From: an uncultured Hungatella sp.
GTDB lineage: Bacteria; Bacillota; Clostridia; Lachnospirales; Lachnospiraceae
Reading direction: 5' to 3'
Assembly (NCBI GenBank): GCA_947066955.1
Contig: CAMTAF010000010.1
Location: forward strand, 1 to 52,756
DNA length: 52,756 nt
Shown piece after piece: positions 25,053-34,900 of the stretch. The notes under the pieces are model-generated. The model searched no databases, was not told where the DNA came from, and was given only the letters and a program-made list of their open reading frames with translations. Position numbers and translations under genes: made by a program. Numbering within the stretch: the first letter of the stretch is position 1; each line of letters opens with the position of its first letter.

Positions 25053-26498
25053 ATGAAAATGAAGCGGATAATCTGGGGAGTGTGCGCGGCTCTCGGAATT
25101 CTCATGTGCGCAGGCTGTCAGTCGAAACACCCCGGGGCGGACTTGGCGGAAAGAGAACAGGCACAGCAGGCGGGGCCGGATGTCCGGGAAGAGTCAGGCC
25201 TTGGCGGCCAGGAGCAGCCGGACGGCCAGGAGGGGCAGGCAGGCCCTGGCGGGCAGGAGTTGCCGGAGGACCCGTCTGTGCAGAGGCAGCCGGAGAGCCA
25301 GGCGGAACCGGGAGCTTTGGCAGAGCAGGAGCGTATCCCTCAGGGGACCACGGTTTCCACCCAGAGCGGCCCGTCGGCGGATCCCGCGGCTGCGGCTCAT
25401 CCGGAGGCGTCTGAAAAGGAGGAGAAGCTTTTAGAGGAGGTGGAAGGGTATCTGGAAAAGCTGACACTGGAGGAGAAGGTTGCCCAGCTTTTCATTGTGC
25501 TTCCGGAAGCTCTGATGAAGGTGGACAGGGTGACGGCAGCAGGGGAGACTACCAGAAATGCCATCCATCAGATTCCTGTAGGCGGATTTATCTATATGGC
25601 GGGAAATCTGACATCGGCAGACCAGGTGAAAACCATGCTGTCCAATGTTCAGGCCTACAGCATGGAACGCACGGGGCTCCCTGCATTTTTAAGTGTAGAC
25701 GAGGAAGGGGGAACCGTGACCAGAATCAGCGGGAAGGGAAAATTTGACGTGCCCGATATCGGCGACATGGCGGCAGTGGGCCAGACAAATGACACGGCCC
25801 AGGCGAAGAAGGTTGGAACCGACATGGGAACTTATCTGGCGGACCTGGGATTCAACATGGACTTTGCCCCTGTGGCGGATGTGCTCAGCAACCCGGAGAA
25901 CACGGTAGTAAAATCCCGTTCCTTTGGCAGCGATCCCAAGCTGGTGTCGGACATGTCCCTGGCCTTAGCGGAAGGCCTGAGGGAACAGGGGATCCTCAGC
26001 GTCTTTAAGCATTTTCCAGGTCACGGGGCCACTGCGGGGGATACCCACGCAGGCTACGCTTTTACGGACAAGACCTTGGAGGACCTGCTGTCCTGCGAGC
26101 TCATCCCTTTCCAGCGGTGCATCGAAGAAAAGGCAGGAATGATCATGGTGGGCCACATCTCCCTGCCAGGTATCACCGGCAGCGACATGCCGGCCTCCCT
26201 GTCCCCGGAGATCATCAATGAGGTGCTGCGGGGCAGGATGGGCTACGACGGCGTGGTGGTGACGGACGCTCTGGACATGGGCGCTATCGTTCAGCAGTTT
26301 TCGTCGGCGGAGGCGGCGGTGAAAGTCCTGACAGCCGGGGCGGACCTGATCCTGATGCCCGAGAACTTTGACGAGGCTTACCAGGGGGTCTTGGACGCGG
26401 TGAAAGACGGGACGCTGTCCCCGGAGCGGATCGATGAGTCCCTGAGACGAATCTTGAAGGTGAAGCTGGGGATGAAGCAGGATAAAGAGAGCGCATGA
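25053..26498 (+). CDS. Lipoprotein beta-N-acetylhexosaminidase, GH3 (NagZ-like)
   Basis: About 481 aa. A signal peptide with lipobox-like LMCAGC (Cys at about residue 20) suggests a membrane-anchored exolipoprotein. Residues 22-125 are a Gln/Gly/Pro/Glu-rich linker. The GH3 domain has SVDEEGGTVTRI, the NagZ-type catalytic loop KHFPGHGATAGDTH (His/Asp dyad) and the nucleophile Asp in VVTDALDMGAI. It removes terminal N-acetylglucosamine, for example from wall fragments. SD AGGAAGG fits a TTG at 25044 better than the ATG at 25053; both give the same mature protein. Confidence 0.88.
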   Translation: MKMKRIIWGVCAALGILMCAGCQSKHPGADLAEREQAQQAGPDVREESGLGGQEQPDGQEGQAGPGGQELPEDPSVQRQPESQAEPGALAEQERIPQGTTVSTQSGPSADPAAAAHPEASEKEEKLLEEVEGYLEKLTLEEKVAQLFIVLPEALMKVDRVTAAGETTRNAIHQIPVGGFIYMAGNLTSADQVKTMLSNVQAYSMERTGLPAFLSVDEEGGTVTRISGKGKFDVPDIGDMAAVGQTNDTAQAKKVGTDMGTYLADLGFNMDFAPVADVLSNPENTVVKSRSFGSDPKLVSDMSLALAEGLREQGILSVFKHFPGHGATAGDTHAGYAFTDKTLEDLLSCELIPFQRCIEEKAGMIMVGHISLPGITGSDMPASLSPEIINEVLRGRMGYDGVVVTDALDMGAIVQQFSSAEAAVKVLTAGADLILMPENFDEAYQGVLDAVKDGTLSPERIDESLRRILKVKLGMKQDKESA

Positions 26499-26503
26499 TC
26501 CCC

Positions 26504-26740
26504 TTATTGGGATCTTATTTCCTCCAGCTGGCGGATCAGTTCCAGGTCATCGCTGTTGAGCTTTAAGTTGGAGGCAAGCTCCGTTCCGTCGGGAGCGGTC
26601 ACCTTGAACTCCACCACGGTCCCCTCGGTCAGGCATTGTTTATACACGGCCTTCCAGAATTTGGGGAACTTGGGGTGGTTTTTGGTAAAACGGTCCCAGG
26701 AAGATTTTAACTGGATCAGCATCATAGGATTTACAGACAT
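26504..26740 (-). CDS. Small conserved-looking protein of unknown function
   Basis: A 78 aa protein starting MSVNPMMLIQLKSSWDRF. The SD AAGGAGG sits seven bases before ATG 26740; the longer frame to 26788 lacks one. Amphipathic helices and a Pro-rich KNHPKFPKFWKAV segment. The pattern recalls small clostridial proteins of unknown role. Convergent with the GH3 gene, six bases apart. Confidence 0.65.
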   Translation of the reverse strand: MSVNPMMLIQLKSSWDRFTKNHPKFPKFWKAVYKQCLTEGTVVEFKVTAPDGTELASNLKLNSDDLELIRQLEEIRSQ

Positions 26741-26879
26741 AGGCAGCCTCCTTCTGTTTTCAGCGTTTCTGTGCATTGCCGGGGGCAAGGTTTAGGGATC
26801 CGCCTTCGCGGGAGCGCGGGACTTATGGATTCCCTGTATCATCATAATACAATATTTTCAGGAAAGCAACGGTGAAACC

Positions 26880-27281
26880 ATGTTTTTTATTTGCGGCATC
26901 AATCAGGGACAAAAGGAACTCCCCTATGACAAGCTGGTGATCTGCGGCAGCTGCGGAGGGTACGGCCGGTATCAGGTTTTTGTAACCTACATGTGCCTGA
27001 GCCTGTTCTTCATCCCCGTGTTAAAGTGGGGGAAAAGATATTATGTGAAAATGTCCTGCTGCGGGACCGTGTATGAGTTGGCCCCGGAGATTGGCGGCCA
27101 GATAGCCAGAGGCCGTCAGGCGGAGATCGGGCAGGGGGATCTGAAGCTGATTCAGCAGGGAAGAAGGGAGCAGTGGCGGCCCGCTATGGGGAGAAAACGC
27201 GTGTGTGGAAACTGCGGCTATGAGACAGAGGAAGATTTCAGCTATTGCCCCAAGTGCGGGGGCAGATTGGAGGAGCGGTAA
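26880..27281 (+). CDS. Small zinc-ribbon protein
   Basis: A 133 aa protein with an N-terminal treble-clef-like CGSCGGYG, a hydrophobic stretch (YMCLSLFFIPVLKW, about 42-55) that may touch the membrane, and a C-terminal zinc ribbon CGNCGYETEEDFSYCPKCGG. Related small proteins with the same layout are common in Clostridia; function unknown. Its stop is two bases before the endoglucanase ATG. Confidence 0.7.
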   Translation: MFFICGINQGQKELPYDKLVICGSCGGYGRYQVFVTYMCLSLFFIPVLKWGKRYYVKMSCCGTVYELAPEIGGQIARGRQAEIGQGDLKLIQQGRREQWRPAMGRKRVCGNCGYETEEDFSYCPKCGGRLEER

Positions 27282-27283
27282 AA

Positions 27284-28456
27284 ATGGATAGACGAAAGGG
27301 CAGGATAAAGGCAGCGTCCGCGGTATTTCTGGCAGCAGTGATGACCGCAGCCCTGTGGGGAGCGGGAGGCGGGAGCGCCTGGGCAGCCTCCATATCCGGA
27401 AAAACCTCCGGGCCGGGCCAGCCGTCTGTGACAGGAGACGGTTGGGACTGGGAGAGCAGTCGAGGCCAAAGCCAGACAGCCGCGCCGGAAGATGGGCAGC
27501 CCGTCCCCCTGGGCAGCAGTCCGGCTGACGGCTATGAGTCAACGCCTGTGGGCGCTCACGGGGCTCTCAGAGTTCAGGGCTCTCACTTAGTGGACGCCAA
27601 GGGGGAGAATTACCGGCTCATGGGCATGTCCACCCACGGGCTGGCCTGGTTTCCCCAGTATGTAAACAAGGAGGCGTTCCGGACGCTTCGGGATGACTGG
27701 AACACCAACTGTGTGCGCCTGGCCCTGTACACGGACGAGTACAACGGATACTGCAGCGGCGGAAACAAGGAAGAGCTGAAACACCTGGTGGATCAGGGCG
27801 TGTCCTATGCCACGGAGCTGGGCATGTATGTGATCGTGGACTGGCATGTGTTAAATGACAGGGACCCCAATGTCCATAAGGATGAGGCCCTGGCGTTTTT
27901 CGGGGAGATGGCGGAGAAGTGGAAAGACTATGACAATGTGATCTATGAGATCTGCAATGAACCCAACTCCGGGGCCACATGGGAGGGGATCAAGAGTTAT
28001 GCAAACCAGGTGATCCCGGTGATCCGCAGCCACGACAGCGACGCGGTGGTTATCGTGGGAACCCCCACCTGGAGCCAGGATATCCACCAGGCCCTGGCCA
28101 GCCCCCTGGAGTTTGACAACGTGATGTACGCCCTACATTTTTACGCGGGAACCCACACGGACTGGCTCAGAGACCGGTGCGCGGAGTGTGTGGAAAAAGG
28201 CCTCCCCGTGTTTGTCAGCGAGTTCGGCATGTGCGACGCTTCCGGAAGCGGGGGCAACAATTTCGACCAGGCCTCCAAATGGATGGAGCTGATGAGACGG
28301 TATGATCTCAGCTGCTGCTGCTGGAACCTGGCCAACAAGAACGAGACCAGCAGCGTCATAAAGCCGGAATGCCCAAAGACGGAAGGCTGGTGGGAGGAGG
28401 ACTTAAGCGAGTCCGGCCGATGGATACGGGATCGGTTTCGCGGGGGGCTTCAGTAG
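27284..28456 (+). CDS. Secreted endoglucanase, glycoside hydrolase family 5
   Basis: A 390 aa protein with a signal peptide (MDRRKGRIK, hydrophobic core, cut near GSAWAA at about residue 30) and a linker to about 88. The GH5 barrel shows LMGMSTHGLAW, NCVRLALYTDEY, VDWHVLND, the acid/base Glu in EICNEPNSG and the nucleophile Glu in VFVSEFGMC, so it should be active on beta-1,4-glucans. The start is fixed by SD GGAGGAGC; the in-frame codon at 27245 lies inside the previous gene. An extracellular fibre-degrading enzyme. Confidence 0.9.
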   Translation: MDRRKGRIKAASAVFLAAVMTAALWGAGGGSAWAASISGKTSGPGQPSVTGDGWDWESSRGQSQTAAPEDGQPVPLGSSPADGYESTPVGAHGALRVQGSHLVDAKGENYRLMGMSTHGLAWFPQYVNKEAFRTLRDDWNTNCVRLALYTDEYNGYCSGGNKEELKHLVDQGVSYATELGMYVIVDWHVLNDRDPNVHKDEALAFFGEMAEKWKDYDNVIYEICNEPNSGATWEGIKSYANQVIPVIRSHDSDAVVIVGTPTWSQDIHQALASPLEFDNVMYALHFYAGTHTDWLRDRCAECVEKGLPVFVSEFGMCDASGSGGNNFDQASKWMELMRRYDLSCCCWNLANKNETSSVIKPECPKTEGWWEEDLSESGRWIRDRFRGGLQ

Positions 28457-28472
28457 AAAGCCTCCCTTTTCA
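28440..28472. terminator. Hairpin between convergent GH5 and DctP genes
   Basis: GGGGGGCTT and AAAGCCTCCC pair across the GH5 stop codon and are followed by TTTT, ending the rightward transcript. Confidence 0.5.
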
Positions 28473-29540
28473 ATCCTTCATCTCCCGTATCCGGGCCACA
28501 ATATCCTCGTAGCTCTCCCCGTATTTCTGGTACACGGGCTGGACGCTCTCTATGAATTCCTCCTTATTCTCCACCTGGGTGATAACCGCCCCGGCCTTCT
28601 CTAAGATCTTCCGGTTATTGTCCTCCTGTTCATCCCAGAGCTGCCGCTGGCGCACAGAGGACTTTCTGGCAGCGGTCCGGATGATCTCCTGATCCTCCGG
28701 ACTCAAACCTTCGAGAACGCTCTTGTTGATGATGATCATCTCAGGGATGCGCACATGCTCGTCATTGACGATGTAGGGCGCTTTGGTGTAATGTCCCATG
28801 CTGATATAGCTGGACACATTGTTTTCCGCGCCGTCGATCTCCCCCTCGCGGAGAGCGGCGGCTACCTTGTCGTAGGGGATTTGAACCGGGACTGCCCCAA
28901 GGGCGCTGATCACGTCAGCCATCAGGGAGCTCTCCTGAACCCGGATCTTCATCCCCTCTAAGTCCTTCACGCTGCTGACAGCCTTGTCCACGGTATAGAA
29001 GTTCCTGGCTCCCGCGTCGTACCAGCACAGCCCCACCACCCCGATGTCCTCCATGTAGCTTAGATAGTTCTCACCGATGGAGCTGTTGAGGACCTTCCAC
29101 ATGTGGTCGGAATTTTCATAGAGATAAGGCATCTGCAGGGCGATGAGCCTGGGTTCATACTCGATCAGAAGGGCCGTGGAGACTCTGGCAAGGTCGATGC
29201 CGCCGTACACCACCTGCTGTACAGTTGTTTTTTCATCCCCAAGGCGCCCTGAATGGTAGGTGAGGATCCGGATCCTGTCGTGGCTCATCTCATTTACCAG
29301 GCCGGCAAAATAATCGCAGGCAATGGAGGCCGGGTGCTCGGGCCCCTGGTTGTTGGCAAGCCTCAGGATGATCTGGCTGTCCATAGTCATAGGTTCCCCC
29401 AGATCCATCTGAGTCTGTAAAGTGGAAATGTCCGACTGACGGCTCCTCTGCAAGTCCGAGGCCCTGTGCAGGGAGATCACCGTATAGGTACATACCAGCA
29501 GAAAGCCTGCAAGCAGTACATTCTTGGTTATTTTGTTCAT
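28470..29540 (-). CDS. TRAP-type solute-binding protein (DctP), orphan
   Basis: About 356 aa. A signal peptide or N-terminal anchor (MNKITKNVLLAGFLLVCTYTV) is followed by the DctP/TAXI-like fold: HPASIACDYFAGLVNEMS, GLCWYDAGARNFYTVDKAVS, the conserved Arg in MKIRVQES (carboxylate binding) and EGEIDGAENN. No DctQ or DctM permease is present; instead it is the last gene of a kinase/regulator operon. That suggests it presents an acidic ligand such as a uronate to the sensor kinase. ATG 29540 has SD GGAGG; the upstream ATG at 29564 does not. Confidence 0.85.
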   Translation of the reverse strand: MNKITKNVLLAGFLLVCTYTVISLHRASDLQRSRQSDISTLQTQMDLGEPMTMDSQIILRLANNQGPEHPASIACDYFAGLVNEMSHDRIRILTYHSGRLGDEKTTVQQVVYGGIDLARVSTALLIEYEPRLIALQMPYLYENSDHMWKVLNSSIGENYLSYMEDIGVVGLCWYDAGARNFYTVDKAVSSVKDLEGMKIRVQESSLMADVISALGAVPVQIPYDKVAAALREGEIDGAENNVSSYISMGHYTKAPYIVNDEHVRIPEMIIINKSVLEGLSPEDQEIIRTAARKSSVRQRQLWDEQEDNNRKILEKAGAVITQVENKEEFIESVQPVYQKYGESYEDIVARIREMKD

Positions 29541-29570
29541 TTTGGCGTGTTCCTCCATGTGCAAGCTTCG

Positions 29571-30374
29571 TCAGTCTTCTGGCTGGAAAAAGATCTGGTT
29601 GCGGTACTCGGTGGGCGTGACCCCCATCTTTTTCCGGAACACTTTGGTGAAATAATTGGAATCCGGATATCCCGCCATGGCTCCGGCCTCCCGGACGCTT
29701 AGAAACGGGCTGGAGAGGTACTGTTTTGCCATATTGATCCTGACCGTGATGATGTATTCCTTGCAGGATACGCCGTAAAACTGCTTGAATATCTTGTTAA
29801 AATGATTGAGGGAGATCTGGTAGCGCTCCACAATCTCTTCCACGGAAATATCGTCCATGTAGTTGCTGTCAATATACTTTTTCGCTTCTTTCACCACCAT
29901 GGCTGTCCGGTTTCCCATCCAGCCTTCCGGTTCATCGGCCTCTGCCGTTTCCTCGGGATTTTTTTCTTCGGAACTTCTTTTCCAGGAAGAAAGCTCATCC
30001 TCATAGTCTCTCTCAAAGATTTTTTCAATGGTCTGAACCAGTTCATCCTCGTCAAGGGGTTTTAAGAGAAATTCCACAGCCCCGATGGACACGGCCTGCC
30101 TGGCGTAGCGGAACTCCGCGAAAGCAGTGAGGTAGATGATCCTGCACTCAGGAATCAGGGCCTTGATCCTCCTTCCGGCTTCCATGCCGTCGATGAGAGG
30201 CATCTCGATATCCAGGATCGCAATATCCGGTCTGATTTCAGAGGCCTTTTCCAGGGCGATTTTCCCGTTGGCTGCCTCGCAGATCAGGCCGATCTGGGGA
30301 AAATGGTTTTCCAGGATTCTCCGGATCAGGGTACATGCCATCACCTCGTCATCCGCGATCAGAACTTTTTTCAT
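29571..30374 (-). CDS. Response regulator with AraC-type DNA-binding domain
   Basis: A 267 aa protein with an N-terminal receiver (VLIADDE acidic pocket, phospho-Asp in DIAILDIEMP about residue 55, YLTAFAEFRYA, and Lys in LLKPLDE), a linker, and a C-terminal AraC helix-turn-helix pair (ISVEEIVERYQISLNHFNKI, then YPDSNYFTKVFRKKMGVTPT). This is the YesN class that works with LytS/YesM kinases to control carbohydrate genes. The start at 30374 has SD AAGGAGG. It overlaps the kinase gene by 26 bases. Confidence 0.93.
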   Translation of the reverse strand: MKKVLIADDEVMACTLIRRILENHFPQIGLICEAANGKIALEKASEIRPDIAILDIEMPLIDGMEAGRRIKALIPECRIIYLTAFAEFRYARQAVSIGAVEFLLKPLDEDELVQTIEKIFERDYEDELSSWKRSSEEKNPEETAEADEPEGWMGNRTAMVVKEAKKYIDSNYMDDISVEEIVERYQISLNHFNKIFKQFYGVSCKEYIITVRINMAKQYLSSPFLSVREAGAMAGYPDSNYFTKVFRKKMGVTPTEYRNQIFFQPED

Positions 30375-31815
30375 TTGAACATTCCTCCTTGTTAATTCTG
30401 ATTTCAATACAGGTTCCCCAGTTTTTTTTACTGTAGATTTTTATCTGGCAGTCAGGGTATGCCAGCTTCAGGCGGTCGAACACATTGCGCATGCCGATGC
30501 CGGAGTGGCCCCCTTCTGTGCCGGAAAGCTTTTTTCCGGAGAGGAGAGCCTGACGCTGGTCTTCCTCCATGCCTACCCCGTTGTCTAAAACCTTCAGCAC
30601 CAGAAATCCCTGGCTGAGAAAAAGCTTTATCTCCACGGTTCCGCCATTTTCCCGTTTTAGGATCCCGTGGTTGATGCAGTTTTCCACCATGGGCTGGAGG
30701 GTCAAAGGGGGAATGCCGTAATTTTTAAGATCAATGTCTGCTTTTAGTACATAATTGAGACGTTCTCCAAAACGTTTCTTTTCAATGTAGATATAATTTT
30801 TTATCAATGACAATTCTTTAACGATTGGCACGATTCTTTGGGTGTTCTCTAAGTTGTAGCGGAAGATCCTGGCGAGGCACAGGATCATCTCATTGGTGGT
30901 TCGGGCCTTTTCTACTGTGGCCATGCCGGAGATGGCATTTAAGGTGTTGAATAAAAAGTGAGGGTTGATCTGGGACTGGAGATAGGAAAGCCTGGCGCTC
31001 TCCAACATTTTCTCGCTGTTAATGACTTTTAATTCCCTCTCGTGAAGCTGCCGTGTCATCTCTTCCCTGGCTTTGAGTTCAGAGATAACCTGCTGAAGCC
31101 TGGCTTTCATGCTGTTAAAAGAGCGGTTGGTCCGTCCGATCTCGTCGTCTTTATCCACCGGAAGATCCGGGATCTGAAACTGTTCCTGCTCCACGGCCTT
31201 GATATTTTCCGCCAGAAGGATCAGGGGATTTAAAATATGGTCTGAGAGGAAGAATAGGAATACAACGGCGATGGTGATCACGATGATCATCAGGTTTCCG
31301 CTTATGAGGCGGCGCATCTCGATTCCTGTGGAGATGCTGTGATAGGTTTCCAGGCCGTAGGATAAGTTGGCCTGAAGGAGTTTGATGGTGTTGCTGCTGA
31401 TCATCTCCCCGATGTCCCGGATCTGTTCCATCTGGACAACCTCCCCGGAGCCGGACAGAGAACTCTGAACCATCTCATCGTAGGTGACATACATGTTTCT
31501 CACCGACTGGGTGAGAAGGTAGCCGTTGAGGGACTGGTTTTGGGCATCCTGCACCATATTGGTGATGTAACTGTTTACCTGAAGGTTGTTGCGCATATAG
31601 TTCATCCAGTTGTCTTCTGACTTGTCGTCTAAGTAACGGTCGTACAGCTCTACGTCATCATTAAAAGTTACCAGAAACTGATTGATGGTATAATACCTGG
31701 TAAGCATGGTGTCGAAGGCTTCCTGAAATTTCATTTCTGAGTACACAGAATACAGGTTGGATACGGTAAATAAGGATATGACAAGACAAAAAAACGCCAT
31801 TACCCTGGCTTTCAT
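30349..31815 (-). CDS. YesM/LytS-type sensor histidine kinase
   Basis: About 488 aa. A first transmembrane helix (residues 5-22), a roughly 165-residue extracytoplasmic sensor, a second helix (MIIVITIAVVFLFFLSDHIL), HAMP, then the His_kinase domain with the phospho-His in SQINPHFLFNTLNA, N-box VENCINHGI and GVGMEEDQR/GIGMRNVFDRL. First gene of a kinase-regulator-DctP operon. ATG 31815 has SD AGGAAGG; ATG 31851 with GGAGAG is an alternative. Confidence 0.92.
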   Translation of the reverse strand: MKARVMAFFCLVISLFTVSNLYSVYSEMKFQEAFDTMLTRYYTINQFLVTFNDDVELYDRYLDDKSEDNWMNYMRNNLQVNSYITNMVQDAQNQSLNGYLLTQSVRNMYVTYDEMVQSSLSGSGEVVQMEQIRDIGEMISSNTIKLLQANLSYGLETYHSISTGIEMRRLISGNLMIIVITIAVVFLFFLSDHILNPLILLAENIKAVEQEQFQIPDLPVDKDDEIGRTNRSFNSMKARLQQVISELKAREEMTRQLHERELKVINSEKMLESARLSYLQSQINPHFLFNTLNAISGMATVEKARTTNEMILCLARIFRYNLENTQRIVPIVKELSLIKNYIYIEKKRFGERLNYVLKADIDLKNYGIPPLTLQPMVENCINHGILKRENGGTVEIKLFLSQGFLVLKVLDNGVGMEEDQRQALLSGKKLSGTEGGHSGIGMRNVFDRLKLAYPDCQIKIYSKKNWGTCIEIRINKEECSNEKSSDRG

Positions 31816-31879
31816 GGAATGTCCTTCCTTTTTTCTCATTTTCTCCATCATAGTCTCTCCAAAATGCCGGGAATTTACA

Positions 31880-31916
31880 AGGAGACGGAACTTTCCTAAC
31901 AAGAAAATTCCGTCTC
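31880..31916 (-). terminator. Hairpin separating the GH28 gene from the sensor operon
   Basis: GGAGACGGAA (31880-31889) and TTCCGTCTCC (31907-31916) form a perfect 10-bp stem with a 17-base loop, 40 bases after the GH28 stop on the minus strand. The U-tract is poor. Confidence 0.55.
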
Positions 31917-31955
31917 CCTGTCATAAGGAATCGCAATGTCCGCAAAGCGGAACTA

Positions 31956-34900
31956 TTACTGGATCCAAGCGCCGTTGGCGTCTACCTTGTAGCCGTCCGG
32001 CGTGGTGGTATCGCGGTACAGATGTCCCTGATCCTGTCCTGCTGTAGGCTCAAAGTAATAGGACTTGCCGTCGATCTCGTTCCAGCCGGTGTACATGCGG
32101 CCGAAATTGCCGTCATGCTGGTTGTGGAGATAGTAGGTGCTTCCGTTGCTGTCGGTGAACCATCCGCCTACACAGTAGCCGCTGGCGTTGAAGTAATACC
32201 AGCAGGACTGTCCGTTCCACTCTAAGGACTCCCATGTAGCTGCGGGATAAGTTCCGTCGGCTCTCTCATACCACCAGCCGTTGGCATCGCTCTTCCAGGA
32301 GCCTGCTGCTGCTCGGTTGGAGGAGGAGGAACCGGAAGAACCGGAGCCTGAACCTGAACCGCCGCCTCTGCTGGAGTACCGGGTGGCCTTGATGATCAGT
32401 TCCACGGGGATGGAGACAGTGCCCTTATCTGTATCCGGATTGATGGTTGCCGCTTTCAGGCTTACGTTAGCCTGGGCAGGATCGGCTGAGCCGTCTGCCT
32501 GAGCGGAGTAGCTGAGTACCGCGTTGGCCTTGATGTATCCGTCTTCTCCGGTGGGATTTTCTCTGGTTCCGTTGACAGGAGGCTTGTACTCCACCTTCTC
32601 CAGACTCTCGAAATTCAGAGAAAGTCCGGTCTCGGCGTTGAAGTTCGCGATGATATCCTGGATCCTGTCCATAAGGGCCTGTTTTGCGGTCTCCTCGGTT
32701 ACGGTGCCGGTGACGTTTGTGGGCCTTACAGGAACCTTCTCCAGCTCTTTGGTGAGATACTCTTCTGCATTGTCAACAAGCTTGGCAAATTCTCCAACCT
32801 CGATCTTCACGGTCTTGGTTACAGGAAGAACGCCGTCGTAAGCCACAAAGGTTACATTGTAGATGCCTGCCTTTGGCGCCGTCCATGTAAATTCCTTGGT
32901 AGCCGGGTCAAACTTGGCTCCGGCCGGCAGATTCTTAACAGAATATTCCAGTGTCGCGTCGGAAGCGGCCTGGTCACGCTCTCCCTCCCTCTCTGCTGCC
33001 GGGTTTCTTGCCTCAACGGTAAATTTCACATCCTGTCCTTCGGTTACTTTCGTGAACTCCTGATCCACATCCGAGAAGAACGGACGGTGTACGGTTACGG
33101 GGAGATCAAAGTCCTCTCCGTTGTAGGTCCATACGTTGTCGCCGTACTCATAACCGGTAGCCACGCTGGCCACGGTCTCCTTGTCATACAGGCTGTCCTT
33201 TGGAGTGCTTGGCTCAGGAGCCTTAACGGTGTGGGTGTACACATCCTCAGCCTTCAGGCCGGTGATGTTCTTGCACTGGGTTGAGAAGTATGGCTGGTTG
33301 GGAACATACTCAAAACCGGATTTTCTCTTGTACTCGTTGCTGATCTGAGCAACCGGCTTCACATCGTCTTTGACATCTGCCTGGAAGCTGTCGAAGCTGA
33401 CATCCTGGCAGTCGTCAAGAACAACCGCGTGGCGCTCGTCCTCGATCTCAAAGCCGAAAGTGACATTCTTAAGCTGCAGTCCGTCTACGTGGCGGGCATA
33501 CATTCCGTATGCCGGAAGGATACCGAAGTTGCTGGGCTCCGGATACTGCTCCTGCATCTCAGGAACATTGTAAGGCTCGTCTACCCACTCTTCTTTGCTG
33601 TCATCCCAGATCACTCTCGGAAGAAGAGAGGCTCTCTTGGAGAAGAAGGTGTTGGACAGCCAGTGAAGGGTCTGTTTGGCGGGAGCGGTCATGTACTGAG
33701 TGTACTCCCAGGAAGTCTGTACAAGCTGCTGCTCAACCGCATCCTGCATCCTCAGTCCGCCTCTGTAAGTTACGTCGATATCTTCAAAGGTCACGTTCTT
33801 GATCTTGCTGTCTACCAGACCTGTGAGGGTGATGGGATAGCGGGGATCTACGTTGGTGATCTTTACGTTGCCCACATAAATGTTGTAGGCGGTTGCCAGT
33901 CCGCTGTAGCCCACAGCGTCGCCGTAGTAATATCTCTCGTCAACCTGGGCGTTGGAAGCGGAAGCCTTGTCAGCGTCAGAGTCGGTAGCTGTCTTGATCT
34001 TCTTGTCATAGTTGACTACATACTCATGAGCCTGGGCATCCCACTTGTACTCATAGAGGGTGCCATCCTCTGCCTCGAAGTAGTTGTTCTCGTTGAGGAG
34101 AGCGGGCTCCTCCTGGTTGACAAGCTCGATCTTAGTTCCGTTGGACATCTCTACAGCATTTCTCTGCCAGTTGTAGGCCGGGAAGTACTGCTTGATGGGG
34201 TACTCTGTCCACTCATACTCAGAGTCCTCGCTGTTAAGCGGGAGAACCCAGCCGGAGTTGGTGAGACGCACGTTGTTCGCGGCGTTTACAAGGGGCTCCG
34301 TGCTGTTGCCGGTCACCGGATAGCGGCCCCTGTTTCCGATACGGATATACACCGGGGAGCTGCTGATGGTGTCCATCTCAGCGTTGACCATGATGATGTC
34401 ATGGATTGCGGAACCGTCAACGGACTCCAGGCAGAAGCCTCTGGAGCGCTGGAACTTCACGCCGTCGATGGTGACGGTGTTGTAACCGCAGGTGGACTCG
34501 GTGCCGAACTTGATTCTGGCGGTGGGGCCGCAGAGGTCCGTGGCAACCTGCTTGTCCGTGGTGTAGGTGCCTGCCAGAACAGAGCCGGCGTCATATCCGC
34601 TGACGATACAGTTCTTCACCAGACAGTTCTGAACCGGCATCATCTTCCCTGCGCCGTAGGAGGCCTTGAACACGATGGCATCGTCTGTCAGGGAGTTGAA
34701 GTGGGAGTTCTGGATGGTGACATCCTGGCCGCAGTCAATATTGAAAGCGTCGCGGTTGGTATCTACCACCATGTTGTCCACCAGCATGTTCTTGGTGCCT
34801 TCCATAATAATGGCAAAATGTCCGCCGTTGAGGATGTCGAAATCAGACAGAACCACATTCTCGCAGCGCAGCAGGGCGATGGCCTTGTTGCCGTACCAGG